A stretch of DNA of 21,937 nucleotides from the NCBI GenBank assembly GCA_045613985.1, contig JAZLCA010000003.1, positions 1 to 21,937 on the forward strand. The letters run 5' to 3'. A model generated the notes under the pieces. The model ran no database searches. It was not told where the DNA came from and was given only the letters and a program-made list of their open reading frames with translations. The position numbers and the translations under genes are program-made. The stretch is from SIG644 sp045613985. Lineage in GTDB: Bacteria; Bacillota; Clostridia; Oscillospirales; CAG-272. Of this stretch, positions 1 through 7,535 are shown piece by piece; the first letter of the stretch is position 1; every line of letters starts with the position of its first letter.

Positions 1-336
1 GATTATATTTCTGGGATATTGGGGCAGGGGACGGTTTTCGGGGTGATCTATGATCATCGCGTTACCTGTCATCGAAAGAGTGGGGATCTCGCAGAAGGGA
101 TCCACAACTGCGGTGTCGGGATCGGGAATGAATACCATATCGCTCTTTTCAACTACTGCATATCCGTAGTTGGAAGCGTCAAATCCGATTCCGTTTTTCA
201 TTGTTTCTTCAGAGAAGTTTTCTGCGGGAATGGTAACGTGTCTGTACTGACCGTTTATATCGACCATTTTGAAGTCGACCATTTTGATACCGTTTTCTTC
301 GATCATCTGGAGAATATCTTGTACTGTTTTAGACAT
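1..336 (-). CDS. glnA: Glutamine synthetase type I, N-terminal part (cut by window edge)
   Basis: Glutamine synthetase makes glutamine from glutamate, ammonia and ATP in the cytoplasm as a dodecamer and is the main ammonia-assimilation step. The 112 codons present read MSKTVQDILQMIEENGIK and continue into the beta-grasp N-terminal domain, with GIGFDASNYGY, SDMVFIPDPDTA and VVDPFCEIPTLSM. These stretches match the start of clostridial/Bacillus type I GlnA, which is about 440 residues long, so roughly three quarters of the gene lies beyond position 1. The catalytic barrel is not visible. The ATG at 334-336 follows a GGAGG ribosome site at 343-347. It has its own promoter and is separated from the upstream rubredoxin gene by a terminator, so it is a separate transcription unit. 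I see no GlnR-type operator. Confidence 0.95.
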   Translation of the reverse strand, partial: MSKTVQDILQMIEENGIKMVDFKMVDINGQYRHVTIPAENFSEETMKNGIGFDASNYGYAVVEKSDMVFIPDPDTAVVDPFCEIPTLSMTGNAMIIDHPENRPLPQYPRNII

Positions 337-365
337 AACTTTGCCTCCTGAAATAATTATAGTTT

Positions 366-394
366 ATTTTATCATTTTTCTCTCCGTTCGTCAA
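366..394 (-). promoter_or_regulatory. Sigma-A promoter of glnA
   Basis: On the minus strand the -35 box TTGACG (389-394) and the -10 box TAAAAT (366-371) are separated by exactly 17 bases. A TGA directly before the -10 makes an extended -10 element. The promoter lies about 30 bases upstream of the glnA start codon and downstream of the rubredoxin terminator. Confidence 0.8.
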
Positions 395-430
395 GAGTAT
401 AACGGGCAAAAATACAAAAAAGTGACGGAG

Positions 431-460
431 AAAAAGGCGCGGCTTGCAAAAAGCCGCGCC
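431..460 (-). terminator. Rho-independent terminator after rubredoxin
   Basis: A perfect 10-base-pair GC-rich stem, GGCGCGGCTT paired with AAGCCGCGCC (436-445 and 451-460), has a 5-base loop. On the minus strand it is followed by five T residues (431-435). It begins 10 bases after the rubredoxin stop codon and ends the flavodiiron/rubredoxin operon. Confidence 0.9.
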
Positions 461-469
461 CATGTTTTA

Positions 470-631
470 TTATTCTGCTTCGCTGAAGCCGTCCTTGCCG
501 ACACCGCACAGAGGGCATTCGAAATCGTCGGGCAGATCCTCAAATTTGGTTCCGGGAGCGATACCGTTTTCAGGGGAGCCTTCGGCCTCGTCATATTCCC
601 AGCCGCAAGCGTCGCATACATACTTTTTCAT
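470..631 (-). CDS. Rubredoxin (53 residues)
   Basis: This is a small one-iron electron carrier. The protein begins MKKYVCDACGWEYDEAEG and ends CPLCGVGKDGFSEAE. The two CxxC/CxxCG pairs (C6, C9 and the later CPLC) supply the four cysteines for Fe(SCys)4, and the length of 53 is typical of free clostridial rubredoxins. The ATG at 629-631 has an AAAGGAG site about 11 bases upstream. It lies 21 bases after the stop of the flavodiiron gene and before a strong terminator, so the two genes form one operon. Rubredoxin is the known electron donor to flavodiiron proteins and to superoxide reductase in anaerobes. It probably carries electrons to the upstream gene product, although that protein already has its own rubredoxin-like domain. 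Confidence 0.93.
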   Translation of the reverse strand: MKKYVCDACGWEYDEAEGSPENGIAPGTKFEDLPDDFECPLCGVGKDGFSEAE

Positions 632-652
632 AATCAGTGGTCTCCTTTTGAT

Positions 653-2446
653 TTAGTTGATCTTTTCAAAATCCGCCGCACCGTGTTTGCAAAGCGGGCA
701 GATAAAGTCCTCGGGAAGCTCTTCGCCTTCGTAAACGTAGCCGCAGATCTTGCAGACGTAGCCTTTGTTTTGCGCCTGGGCAGGCTTAGGCTTGACGTTG
801 GCGAAATAATAGTTGTAGGTCATGGTCTCGCGGTCAGACAGCACGCGGGCCTCGGTGACCGAGCAGATGAACATTCCGTGCGTGTCCAAATCGACGTACT
901 GCTCTACGTTAAGCGACATAAAGGAATTGATATAGCGGGGAAGGAAGACTAAGCCATTGTCCGAGCGGAGCGGAGTGCAATCGGCGAACTTGTCTACGTT
1001 TCTTCCGCTTTGGAAGCCGAACACCTCAAACACGCGGAAGGGGGCGTCGATCGACAGGCAGTTGACGTTCATTTTGCCAGTGCGCTTGATGACGTGATGG
1101 GAATAGGTCTCTTTGTTGATGGTGACGGCGATACGGTTGGGCGTATTGGTGACTTGGGTGACCGAGTTGACGATGAGACCGTTGTCCTTGCTTCCGTCAT
1201 TGCAGGTGACGACATACAGACCGTAGCCGATGTTGAACAGTGCCGTCAAATCATTTTTATTGGCGGTTGCATCCTGCTGCTCCAGATATTCACGGCAAAG
1301 CTCACCCGCAAGATCGCTCAGCTGGGCGGAACTCGTTTCGTTCAAAGCGGAAGTGATCTTGACGCTGGTTTCAGTAAAAGTCAGATTCTTACAGCCCTCC
1401 AGCATGGACTTCATGACCTTGACCGCCATGGGGGCCCAGCTGCCGTTCTCGATCAAAGCAACGGTGCGGTTGCTGAAGTTGCGCTCGGTCAGATGATGGA
1501 TAAATTCCTTCATGAAGGGGAAGATGTCGGCGTTGTAGGTGGTGGTGGCCAGCACCAGTTTGCTGTAGCGGAAGGCATCCTCCACCGCTTCGGCCATGTC
1601 ACAGCGAGCAAGATCGTTGACGACGACCTTGGGGCATCCGCCGGCGCGCAGCTTGTCGGCCAGCTGCATCACGGCCTTTTTGGTGTTGCCGTACACCGAG
1701 GTATAGGCGATCATAATGCCTTCCTCCTCGGGCTGATAGCTCGACCAGGTGTTGTACAGGCCGATATAGTAACCGAGGTTTTCGGTCAGTACGGGACCGT
1801 GCAAGGGACAGATGGTCTCAATATCCAGGCCGGCAGCCTTTTTGAGCAGATTCTGCACCTGTGCGCCGTACTTGCCAACGATACCGATATAGTAGCGTCT
1901 TGCCTCGCAAGCCCAATCCTCTTCCTCGGTGTCAAGCGCACCAAACTTGCCGAAGCCGTCGGCAGAAAAGAGAACCTTATCGTAGCTGTCGTAGGTGACG
2001 ATAACTTCAGGCCAATGCACCATGGGAGCGGTCAGGAAGGTCAGCGTGTGCTTGCCGAGCGTGAGGGTGTCACCCTCGCCCACGACCAAACGGCGATCGG
2101 CGAAGTCGGTGCCGAAAAAGTTTTTCATCATCGTGAACGCCTTGGCCGAAGCAACGATAACAGCGTTCGGATAGGCCTTAGCGAACTGGGTGATGTTAGC
2201 GGAATGGTCGGGTTCCATGTGCTGAACGATCAGGTAATCCGGAGCTTTTCCGTTCAGCGCGCTCTGCAGATTATCCAGCCATTCGTGGGTGAAATTGGTG
2301 TCAACGGTGTCCATAACCGCAATCTTCTCATCAAGAATGAGGTAGGAGTTGTAAGACATTCCATTCGGGACGATATACTGACCTTCGAACAGATCGATCT
2401 TGTGGTCGTTGACGCCAATGTATTTAATGTCGTTTGTGATAATCAT
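653..2446 (-). CDS. Flavodiiron protein fused to flavin reductase and rubredoxin domains (FprA-Hrb type)
   Basis: This is a 597-residue cytoplasmic oxidoreductase that probably reduces O2 (or NO) to water (or N2O). Residues 1-240 form the metallo-beta-lactamase-like diiron domain with all expected ligands: H76, E78, D80 in HMEPDH, then H144, D163 and H216. Residues 243-390 form the flavodoxin domain with the FMN phosphate loop TSVYGNT at 249-255. Residues 400-550 resemble the FMN-binding flavin reductase domain. Residues 562-597 form a short rubredoxin-like domain with CKIC (565-568) and CPLC (583-586). In Moorella, FprA and the NADH-oxidising Hrb (flavin reductase plus rubredoxin) are separate proteins from one operon; here both sets of domains are in one chain. 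The ATG at 2444-2446 follows AAGGAGGT. First gene of an operon with rubredoxin. Confidence 0.93.
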   Translation of the reverse strand: MIITNDIKYIGVNDHKIDLFEGQYIVPNGMSYNSYLILDEKIAVMDTVDTNFTHEWLDNLQSALNGKAPDYLIVQHMEPDHSANITQFAKAYPNAVIVASAKAFTMMKNFFGTDFADRRLVVGEGDTLTLGKHTLTFLTAPMVHWPEVIVTYDSYDKVLFSADGFGKFGALDTEEEDWACEARRYYIGIVGKYGAQVQNLLKKAAGLDIETICPLHGPVLTENLGYYIGLYNTWSSYQPEEEGIMIAYTSVYGNTKKAVMQLADKLRAGGCPKVVVNDLARCDMAEAVEDAFRYSKLVLATTTYNADIFPFMKEFIHHLTERNFSNRTVALIENGSWAPMAVKVMKSMLEGCKNLTFTETSVKITSALNETSSAQLSDLAGELCREYLEQQDATANKNDLTALFNIGYGLYVVTCNDGSKDNGLIVNSVTQVTNTPNRIAVTINKETYSHHVIKRTGKMNVNCLSIDAPFRVFEVFGFQSGRNVDKFADCTPLRSDNGLVFLPRYINSFMSLNVEQYVDLDTHGMFICSVTEARVLSDRETMTYNYYFANVKPKPAQAQNKGYVCKICGYVYEGEELPEDFICPLCKHGAADFEKIN

Positions 2447-2483
2447 GATAGTACCTCCTTGGATTCTTATAGGCTACAGCCCT

Positions 2484-2511
2484 ATTATAACATAAATTAG
2501 CGCGATTTCAA
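2484..2511 (-). promoter_or_regulatory. Sigma-A promoter of the flavodiiron operon
   Basis: The -35 TTGAAA (2506-2511) and -10 TATAAT (2484-2489) are 16 bases apart, with TGT before the -10 (extended -10). It starts only about 20 bases past the stop codon of the upstream GTPase gene. I see no hairpin between them, so read-through from the GTPase gene is possible. Confidence 0.78.
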
Positions 2512-2531
2512 GTGGAATATACAGTTTTTTT

Positions 2532-5117
2532 CTATTTGACGCTGCCGGACAGCTTTTGGGCGATGCGGGTGATCTCGTTTCCGACCGCCAAAACCTCCTC
2601 GCGAAATTCCTTGGACGTCATACGGACGACGCCGGCGACAACGGCAGAAAACTGCAACAATCGGTCACCCGTTACCACCTTAACGTTGTAATTGGGACCG
2701 AGCTCGTACATCATCTTCTCAATGTAGGCGTCGGCAGTCTGGTTTTCCTTGGTGTAGACGATGCGGTAATTGTCGTGCGAAAAATCCGATCCTACTCCGT
2801 CTTTGACAAGATAAGCATCAAACACCAGTGTCAGCTCCGTCTTGGTGAAGGCAACAAAATTGGACAGCACGTCCATGAGCACCTCGCGCGCCTTTTCCAG
2901 ACTAAAATCGGCGGTCTCTTTGAGCTCGTCCCAGCTGTAAATGAGATTGTAGCCGTCGATGATGTACATATGCCTTGTCGGAGCCGCCGGCTTTTTGGGA
3001 GGTCGCTTGACCTTGCCTGCGGCGATCGTTAGCTTGGGCTCGCTGTACTGCTTGCGGCGAATGGGACCAAACTCCCGCAGCATGATGGCCTCCAGATCAT
3101 CGGAACTCAGATCATAGCGTTGGGCGAGGCCACGGGCACGGGGAATGATAGTCTCGGCGTTTGGCGAAAGAGCGGCCTGTGCATCCAGGTGCTTGTATTG
3201 TTCCACTTCGTTCCAGGGAACGACGAATCCTGCCCCGCCCGCACAAAAGACGGAATGAGGCGGATTGCGAAGGTCGGCGGCGGGATCGTATCCTGCGGCA
3301 TCCACGACTTGTTGTTGATTGTGACAGGGAGCGTAACCGTCGGGGGTACAGTACATTCGCCCGTTGCCTCTGGTGTAGGCGGTCAGCTCCTTGACGTAGT
3401 CGTGCAGGGTGGAGGCGGGACCGCGTCCGCACAAGGTGGTCGTGGTTTCGTCCGAGGCCTCGATGGCAAATTCGGCGCATTTCTGCTGCAGATCGGCCAT
3501 GGCACGTCCGACGGAGGCCGAGGGCAGTTCCATGCGGAATCGGTAATAAGGCTCCAGCAAAACACAGCCGGCTCGCATCAGCCCCTGACGCACCGCTCGC
3601 AAGGTCGCCTGACGGAAGTCGCCGCCCTCGGTGTGCTTGAGATGGGCCTTGCCGGCCACAAGTGTGATTTTGGTGTCGGTCAATGACGCACCGATGAGGG
3701 TGCCCCGATGATTTTTTTCGTACAGATGTGATAAGATCAGCCGTTGCCAGTTTTTATCCAGCGTGTTTTCGGGCACGCGGCAATCGAAGACAAGCCCTGT
3801 TCCGCTTGGTTGAGGTTCCAGTAGCAGCTGAACCTCTGCATAGTGGCGCAACGGCTCAAAATGCCCGATACCAATGGTCTTGCCTGCGATGGTTTCCTTA
3901 TATAGGATTTTGCCTGCATCCAACGTGCACTCAATGCCGAAACGGTCGCGGATGAGACGGGTGAGAAGCTCGATCTGGATATCTCCCATCAGCCGTGCTT
4001 CGATCTGTTGCAGTTCCTCGTTCCAGTATAGATGGAGGGAGGGGTCTTCCTCCTCCAGCTCCTTGAATTTGGGAAAATACAGCATGGGGGAGCAATCCGG
4101 CGGTAAGACGATCCGATAGGACAGGATGGGCTCCAGAATGGGACGTCCCCCGTCGCTCTCGGCCCCCAGACCTTGTCCGACATAGGTTTCGCTCAGACCG
4201 AGAACCGCACAGACTTCCCCTGCGGAAACACTGTCGGTCTGCTCAAATTTATCGCCCGAGTACAATCGGAGTTGACTTACCTTCTCGCACATTTTTTTGC
4301 CGTCTGCGGTCAGATAAGTCAATTCATCCCGCGGCGAAAGAGAGCCGCCTGTGATCTTCATGTAGGTCAGGCGTGTCGTGCCGATGTGGGCGATTTTATA
4401 CACTTTGGCGCCGAACGTGCTTTCATCATACAAAGGAGAGAGCGTGTATCGGTCAAGGGTATCCAGCAGAAATTCCACGCCCGTCGTGCGCAGTGCCGAG
4501 CCGAATAGGCAAGGGAAGAGGCGGCGCTCCGAAACAAGTCGGGCGATATCACTGTCGTCAATGGGAGTTCCGCCAAGAAAGGCGTTCAGAAAATCCTCGT
4601 TTACCAGGGCAAGACGCTCGTCCAGCTCAGCCTTGCTCTGCGTTTCCCAAAAGCCGATGCAATTGGGGGAGAGCACTTCGGAAATTTCGGCCTCCAGCTC
4701 TTCTTGTAGCTTGATGGAAATGTCGGTCTTGTTGACAAAAATAAATGTGGGAACACGGTAATAATCCAAAAGATTCCATAGTGTGCGCGTGTGATTTTGA
4801 ATGCCCTCGGGACCGCTGATGACAAGAATGGCGTAATCCAACAGGGAAAGGGTGCGCTCGGTTTCGGCCGAAAAATCCACGTGACCGGGGGTGTCGAGCA
4901 GGATATAATCACAGTGCTCGGTGCAAAAACGAGCCTGCTTGGAGAAAATGGTGATGCCGCGCTCGCGTTCAACCGAAAAGGTGTCAAGATAGGTGTTTTT
5001 GTGATCCACACGCCCCAGCCTGCGGATGCTGCCCGAAAGATAGAGCAGCGCTTCGGATAGCGTCGTTTTGCCGGCATCTACGTGGGCGAGAATGCCGATG
5101 GTGATCTTTTTTTTCAT
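2532..5117 (-). CDS. Tet(M)/EF-G-like translational GTPase with C-terminal NYN (YacP/Rae1-type) nuclease domain
   Basis: This 861-residue protein is predicted to act on ribosomes. The GTPase motifs are intact: AHVDAGKTT (11-19), RGIT (53-56), DTPGH with catalytic H79, and NKTD (129-132). EF-G-like domains II-V follow, to about residue 640, in the order seen in tetracycline ribosomal protection proteins. Those proteins are normally about 640 residues, so this one is some 220 longer. After a basic, proline-rich linker (about 695-714) comes a 147-residue NYN domain beginning YIIDGYNLIYSWDEL. Its acidic residues D721, D767, D796 and D818 fit the PIN/NYN active site. Stand-alone YacP (Rae1) cuts mRNA in the ribosomal A site. 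The tip loop that is YSP in Tet(M) is KHTEGGDFR here (492-500), so tetracycline resistance is doubtful. ATG at 5115-5117 after AAAGGAG. Cellular role not established. Confidence 0.9.
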   Translation of the reverse strand: MKKKITIGILAHVDAGKTTLSEALLYLSGSIRRLGRVDHKNTYLDTFSVERERGITIFSKQARFCTEHCDYILLDTPGHVDFSAETERTLSLLDYAILVISGPEGIQNHTRTLWNLLDYYRVPTFIFVNKTDISIKLQEELEAEISEVLSPNCIGFWETQSKAELDERLALVNEDFLNAFLGGTPIDDSDIARLVSERRLFPCLFGSALRTTGVEFLLDTLDRYTLSPLYDESTFGAKVYKIAHIGTTRLTYMKITGGSLSPRDELTYLTADGKKMCEKVSQLRLYSGDKFEQTDSVSAGEVCAVLGLSETYVGQGLGAESDGGRPILEPILSYRIVLPPDCSPMLYFPKFKELEEEDPSLHLYWNEELQQIEARLMGDIQIELLTRLIRDRFGIECTLDAGKILYKETIAGKTIGIGHFEPLRHYAEVQLLLEPQPSGTGLVFDCRVPENTLDKNWQRLILSHLYEKNHRGTLIGASLTDTKITLVAGKAHLKHTEGGDFRQATLRAVRQGLMRAGCVLLEPYYRFRMELPSASVGRAMADLQQKCAEFAIEASDETTTTLCGRGPASTLHDYVKELTAYTRGNGRMYCTPDGYAPCHNQQQVVDAAGYDPAADLRNPPHSVFCAGGAGFVVPWNEVEQYKHLDAQAALSPNAETIIPRARGLAQRYDLSSDDLEAIMLREFGPIRRKQYSEPKLTIAAGKVKRPPKKPAAPTRHMYIIDGYNLIYSWDELKETADFSLEKAREVLMDVLSNFVAFTKTELTLVFDAYLVKDGVGSDFSHDNYRIVYTKENQTADAYIEKMMYELGPNYNVKVVTGDRLLQFSAVVAGVVRMTSKEFREEVLAVGNEITRIAQKLSGSVK

Positions 5118-5150
5118 GCGCGCTCCTTTCTTTTGGGATGGAATGTTCTT

Positions 5151-5179
5151 ATTATATCATAGTGTCGGACAGATTGCAA
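5151..5179 (-). promoter_or_regulatory. Sigma-A promoter of the GTPase-NYN gene
   Basis: On the minus strand, -35 TTGCAA (5174-5179), a 17-base spacer and -10 TATAAT (5151-5156), preceded by TGA (extended -10). It diverges from the promoter of the M48 protease gene. The two -35 boxes are about 30 bases apart. Confidence 0.72.
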
Positions 5180-5208
5180 GAAATAATGCAAGAAAACGGC
5201 ACATCCTC

Positions 5209-5237
5209 TTGATATTGAGCCGAGTTTGTGATATGAT
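5209..5237 (+). promoter_or_regulatory. Sigma-A promoter of the M48 protease gene
   Basis: -35 TTGATA (5209-5214), a 17-base spacer, and -10 TATGAT (5232-5237) preceded by TGA. It lies 40 bases before the GTG start codon. Confidence 0.75.
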
Positions 5238-5276
5238 AAAAGCGTCTCAAACCATTACTTCAGGGAGGAATTTACC

Positions 5277-6509
5277 GTGACCATTAAAATCGCTGTGATG
5301 ATATTGGCAGCTCTGGGCAGTCTGTATCCTATCTTTTTGAATATCGCCCGTCGGCGTTCTGCCAACAATCCCACGCCTGCCAGCGTGTCCGACGTATATG
5401 ACGCCGAGACTTATGCTCGCTGGAAGGCGTACAACGCCGAGCATTGCAAGCTTGAGTTGATCTTTGCCATTCTGACAGGCGTGATTACTCTTGCGATGCT
5501 GTTTACCAACGTGTACGCCGCGTTTGCTTCGCTGTTCGGCATGGGAGTGTATGTTCAGCTTTTGGCGGTAGTATTGCTGGAATCCGCTGTCGGATTTTTG
5601 CTGGATATCCCCCGCACTTACATTGCCAATATGGTGATCGAAGAGAAATACGGATTCAACCGTTCTACTATGAAAACCTTTGTCGCCGACCGTATCCGTT
5701 CGGGCATTTTCAGTGCGATTTTCTCCATTGGCTTGGCATGGTTGATGGCCTCAACACACGCGTGGGTGGGAGACTATCTGATTCTGTTGTTTGCCGGCGT
5801 GATGTTTGTCATTATGCTGTTGGTGACGTTTCTGTATCCTTTGTTCAGCCGCATCGGCAACAAATTCGTTCCTTTGGAGGAGGGCGAGCTGAAGGATCGC
5901 CTGATGGCACTTTTGACCAAACACGGCTATCGTGTCAAGGCAATCGAGGTCATGGATGCCTCCCGCCGCACCACCAAGCTCAACGCCTACTTTACCGGCT
6001 TCGGTAAAATGAAAACCATCGTGCTGTACGATAACCTGCTCACTGCCATGACACCCGATGAGATCTGCGCCGTGTTCGCTCACGAATTGGGACACGGACT
6101 GCACAAGGACGTGCTGAAGCAGCAGACGTTAAACATCGTTCAGTTTTTACTTATCGGCGCATTGGTATGGCTGACCGTGCGCGATCCTATGTGGTGCCAG
6201 GCCTTTGGTTTTACCGACGTTAACTATGGCTTTTCTTACGTGCTGGTGGGGATTGGCCTTGGCGTTTTGCAGCCGCTGATCGGTCTGTTGACCAATGCGG
6301 TCAGCCGCCGTGCCGAATACCGCGCCGACCGCCAGGCGGTTAAGGAGGGCTACGGTGAAGCTATGATCACTGCTTTCAAAAAGCTGGCCCGCGACAATTT
6401 CGCTCACCTTGCACCGTCCCCCGTCAACGTGGTGCTGGAATACAGCCATCCCCCTCTCCATCTTCGTGTGCAACGAGTCGAGGATGCAATGAAGCAAGAA
6501 AAATCGTAA
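5277..6509 (+). CDS. M48 (Ste24/CAAX protease 1-like) membrane zinc metallopeptidase
   Basis: This is a 410-residue integral membrane protease. Hydrophobic segments lie at about 4-20, 62-85, 92-112, 143-160, 166-190, 285-300 and 322-343. The zinc site is HELGH (H269, E270, H273) with the third ligand probably E347 in SRRAEYRAD. This arrangement of the catalytic loop between helices, with the EYRAD-like motif after the last pair, is that of the Ste24 branch of family M48 rather than the shorter HtpX. In eukaryotes Ste24 trims prenylated proteins; bacterial members probably cut or clear membrane proteins, and no substrate can be read here. Translation starts at GTG (5277), supported by GGGAGGAA at 5263-5270. 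The next gene begins 63 bases downstream without a clear terminator, so the two may be co-transcribed. Confidence 0.9.
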   Translation: MTIKIAVMILAALGSLYPIFLNIARRRSANNPTPASVSDVYDAETYARWKAYNAEHCKLELIFAILTGVITLAMLFTNVYAAFASLFGMGVYVQLLAVVLLESAVGFLLDIPRTYIANMVIEEKYGFNRSTMKTFVADRIRSGIFSAIFSIGLAWLMASTHAWVGDYLILLFAGVMFVIMLLVTFLYPLFSRIGNKFVPLEEGELKDRLMALLTKHGYRVKAIEVMDASRRTTKLNAYFTGFGKMKTIVLYDNLLTAMTPDEICAVFAHELGHGLHKDVLKQQTLNIVQFLLIGALVWLTVRDPMWCQAFGFTDVNYGFSYVLVGIGLGVLQPLIGLLTNAVSRRAEYRADRQAVKEGYGEAMITAFKKLARDNFAHLAPSPVNVVLEYSHPPLHLRVQRVEDAMKQEKS

Positions 6510-6572
6510 AGATCAGCGGCCAATGCCGTCGTATGACGGAGTAATATTTTATCACGTAAGGAGAATGAAAAC

Positions 6573-7337
6573 ATGGAGAATTTCGCTGCGCAACTTTGCG
6601 CTTATCGTGTCCCCAAGGGAACCGTCGGCGTGTTTTTTCTCGGTCAGGCGGGATTTGCCTTCAAGACGCCCGAGGGGCAATTGATTGCCGTAGACCCTTA
6701 TCTGTCCAACTGCTGTGAACGCTATTTCGGTTTCAAGCGATTGATGTCCCGTATTTTGGAGCCCGGAGAGCTGACGTTTGACACGTTGATTATTTCACAC
6801 GCCCACTACGATCATTTTGATCCTGACAGCATTCCCCTTATGATGTCCAACGGACACACCGAGCTGATCGGCGCCAAGGACGTCGCCGTCGAGTGCGAGC
6901 GGTTGAATTTAACGCAACGAGTGACTTACCTTGCTTGCCATGAGACCGTGGATGCGGGACAAGTACGCGTGACGGGAATGCCTTGCGACCACGGCGAATT
7001 GGCGCCCGATGCACTGGGACTTCTGTTGGAGATCGAAGGCAAGCGAATCTATATCATGGGAGACACGGCCTATCGCCCCGATTTGTGGGACAACGACACC
7101 ATCAAAAACGTCGATCTTTTGATTTTGCCCATCAACGGTGCCTTTGGCAACCTCAACGAGCAGCAGGCCGCCGACACCATCGCAGCCTTGACTCCCCGCG
7201 TGTCTGTTCCGTGCCACTATTGGAATTTTGCTGAGCACGGCGGAGATCCCGGAAAATTCCAAAAGGCGATGGAAGCGACAGCTCCCTCCTCACCTTACGT
7301 TCTCATGCGTCAAGGGGAAGGAATGCTGTTGGCTTAA
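6573..7337 (+). CDS. UlaG-type metallo-beta-lactamase-fold hydrolase
   Basis: A 254-residue cytoplasmic metal-dependent hydrolase. The metal-binding motif is HAHYDH (H76, H78, D80, H81), followed by D164 in IMGDT and H215 in VPCHYWNF. The sequence begins with a short beta-rich lead-in (FFLGQAGFAFKTPEGQLIAVDPYLS), which is typical of the COG2220/UlaG branch. UlaG itself opens L-ascorbate 6-phosphate lactone, but nearby genes give no sign of ascorbate use, so the substrate is unknown. The ATG at 6573 follows AAGGAGAATG. It lies downstream of the M48 protease gene on the same strand and ends before a hairpin terminator. Confidence 0.88.
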   Translation: MENFAAQLCAYRVPKGTVGVFFLGQAGFAFKTPEGQLIAVDPYLSNCCERYFGFKRLMSRILEPGELTFDTLIISHAHYDHFDPDSIPLMMSNGHTELIGAKDVAVECERLNLTQRVTYLACHETVDAGQVRVTGMPCDHGELAPDALGLLLEIEGKRIYIMGDTAYRPDLWDNDTIKNVDLLILPINGAFGNLNEQQAADTIAALTPRVSVPCHYWNFAEHGGDPGKFQKAMEATAPSSPYVLMRQGEGMLLA

Positions 7338-7405
7338 TAAAAGTATTTTGAATTGTCCCACGATCACGCTCAAGATCGGAGCATTTACCTTTGGGATAGA
7401 CTGAG

Positions 7406-7443
7406 ATCAGGACCACCGGCTAAGCTGGTGGTCCTGATTTTAA
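7406..7443 (+). terminator. Rho-independent terminator after the UlaG-type gene
   Basis: A 15-base-pair stem (7406-7420 with 7424-7438, one G-T pair) has a 3-base loop TAA and runs into TTTT. It separates the UlaG-type gene from the promoter of the alpha/beta hydrolase. The rest of 7338-7460 holds nothing else I can identify. Confidence 0.85.
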
Positions 7444-7460
7444 AAATAGCTTTTGGGGAA

Positions 7461-7489
7461 TTGACGAAAGCGGGGAAATGTGCTATAAT
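7461..7489 (+). promoter_or_regulatory. Sigma-A promoter of the alpha/beta hydrolase gene
   Basis: -35 TTGACG (7461-7466), a 17-base spacer and -10 TATAAT (7484-7489) preceded by TGC (extended -10). It lies 46 bases before the chosen start codon and inside the open frame that extends further upstream, which argues against starts before it. Confidence 0.85.
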
Positions 7490-7535
7490 ATCTCATATCA
7501 CTTACAGAATTTGTTTGGAAGGAAAATCACTTGAT

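Noticed and set aside
1010..2500. A 496-codon open frame on the plus strand antisense to the flavodiiron gene
   Set aside because: The minus strand has complete domains and ligands over the whole length, and the plus-strand frame has no recognisable family; it is a by-product of the codon use of the real gene.
2532..5117. Plain tetracycline-resistance gene of the Tet(M) class
   Set aside because: It is about 220 residues too long, has an NYN domain, and lacks the YSP tip loop; kept as a Tet(M)-like GTPase of unknown role.
6526..6539. A small dyad CCGTC-GTAT-GACGG between the M48 protease and UlaG-type genes as a terminator
   Set aside because: The stem is only 5 base pairs and no T run follows at once; too weak to call.
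7353..7535. N-terminal extension of the alpha/beta hydrolase
   Set aside because: It runs through the hairpin terminator (7406-7443) and the promoter (7461-7489); the ATG at 7536 starts directly before the membrane anchor.
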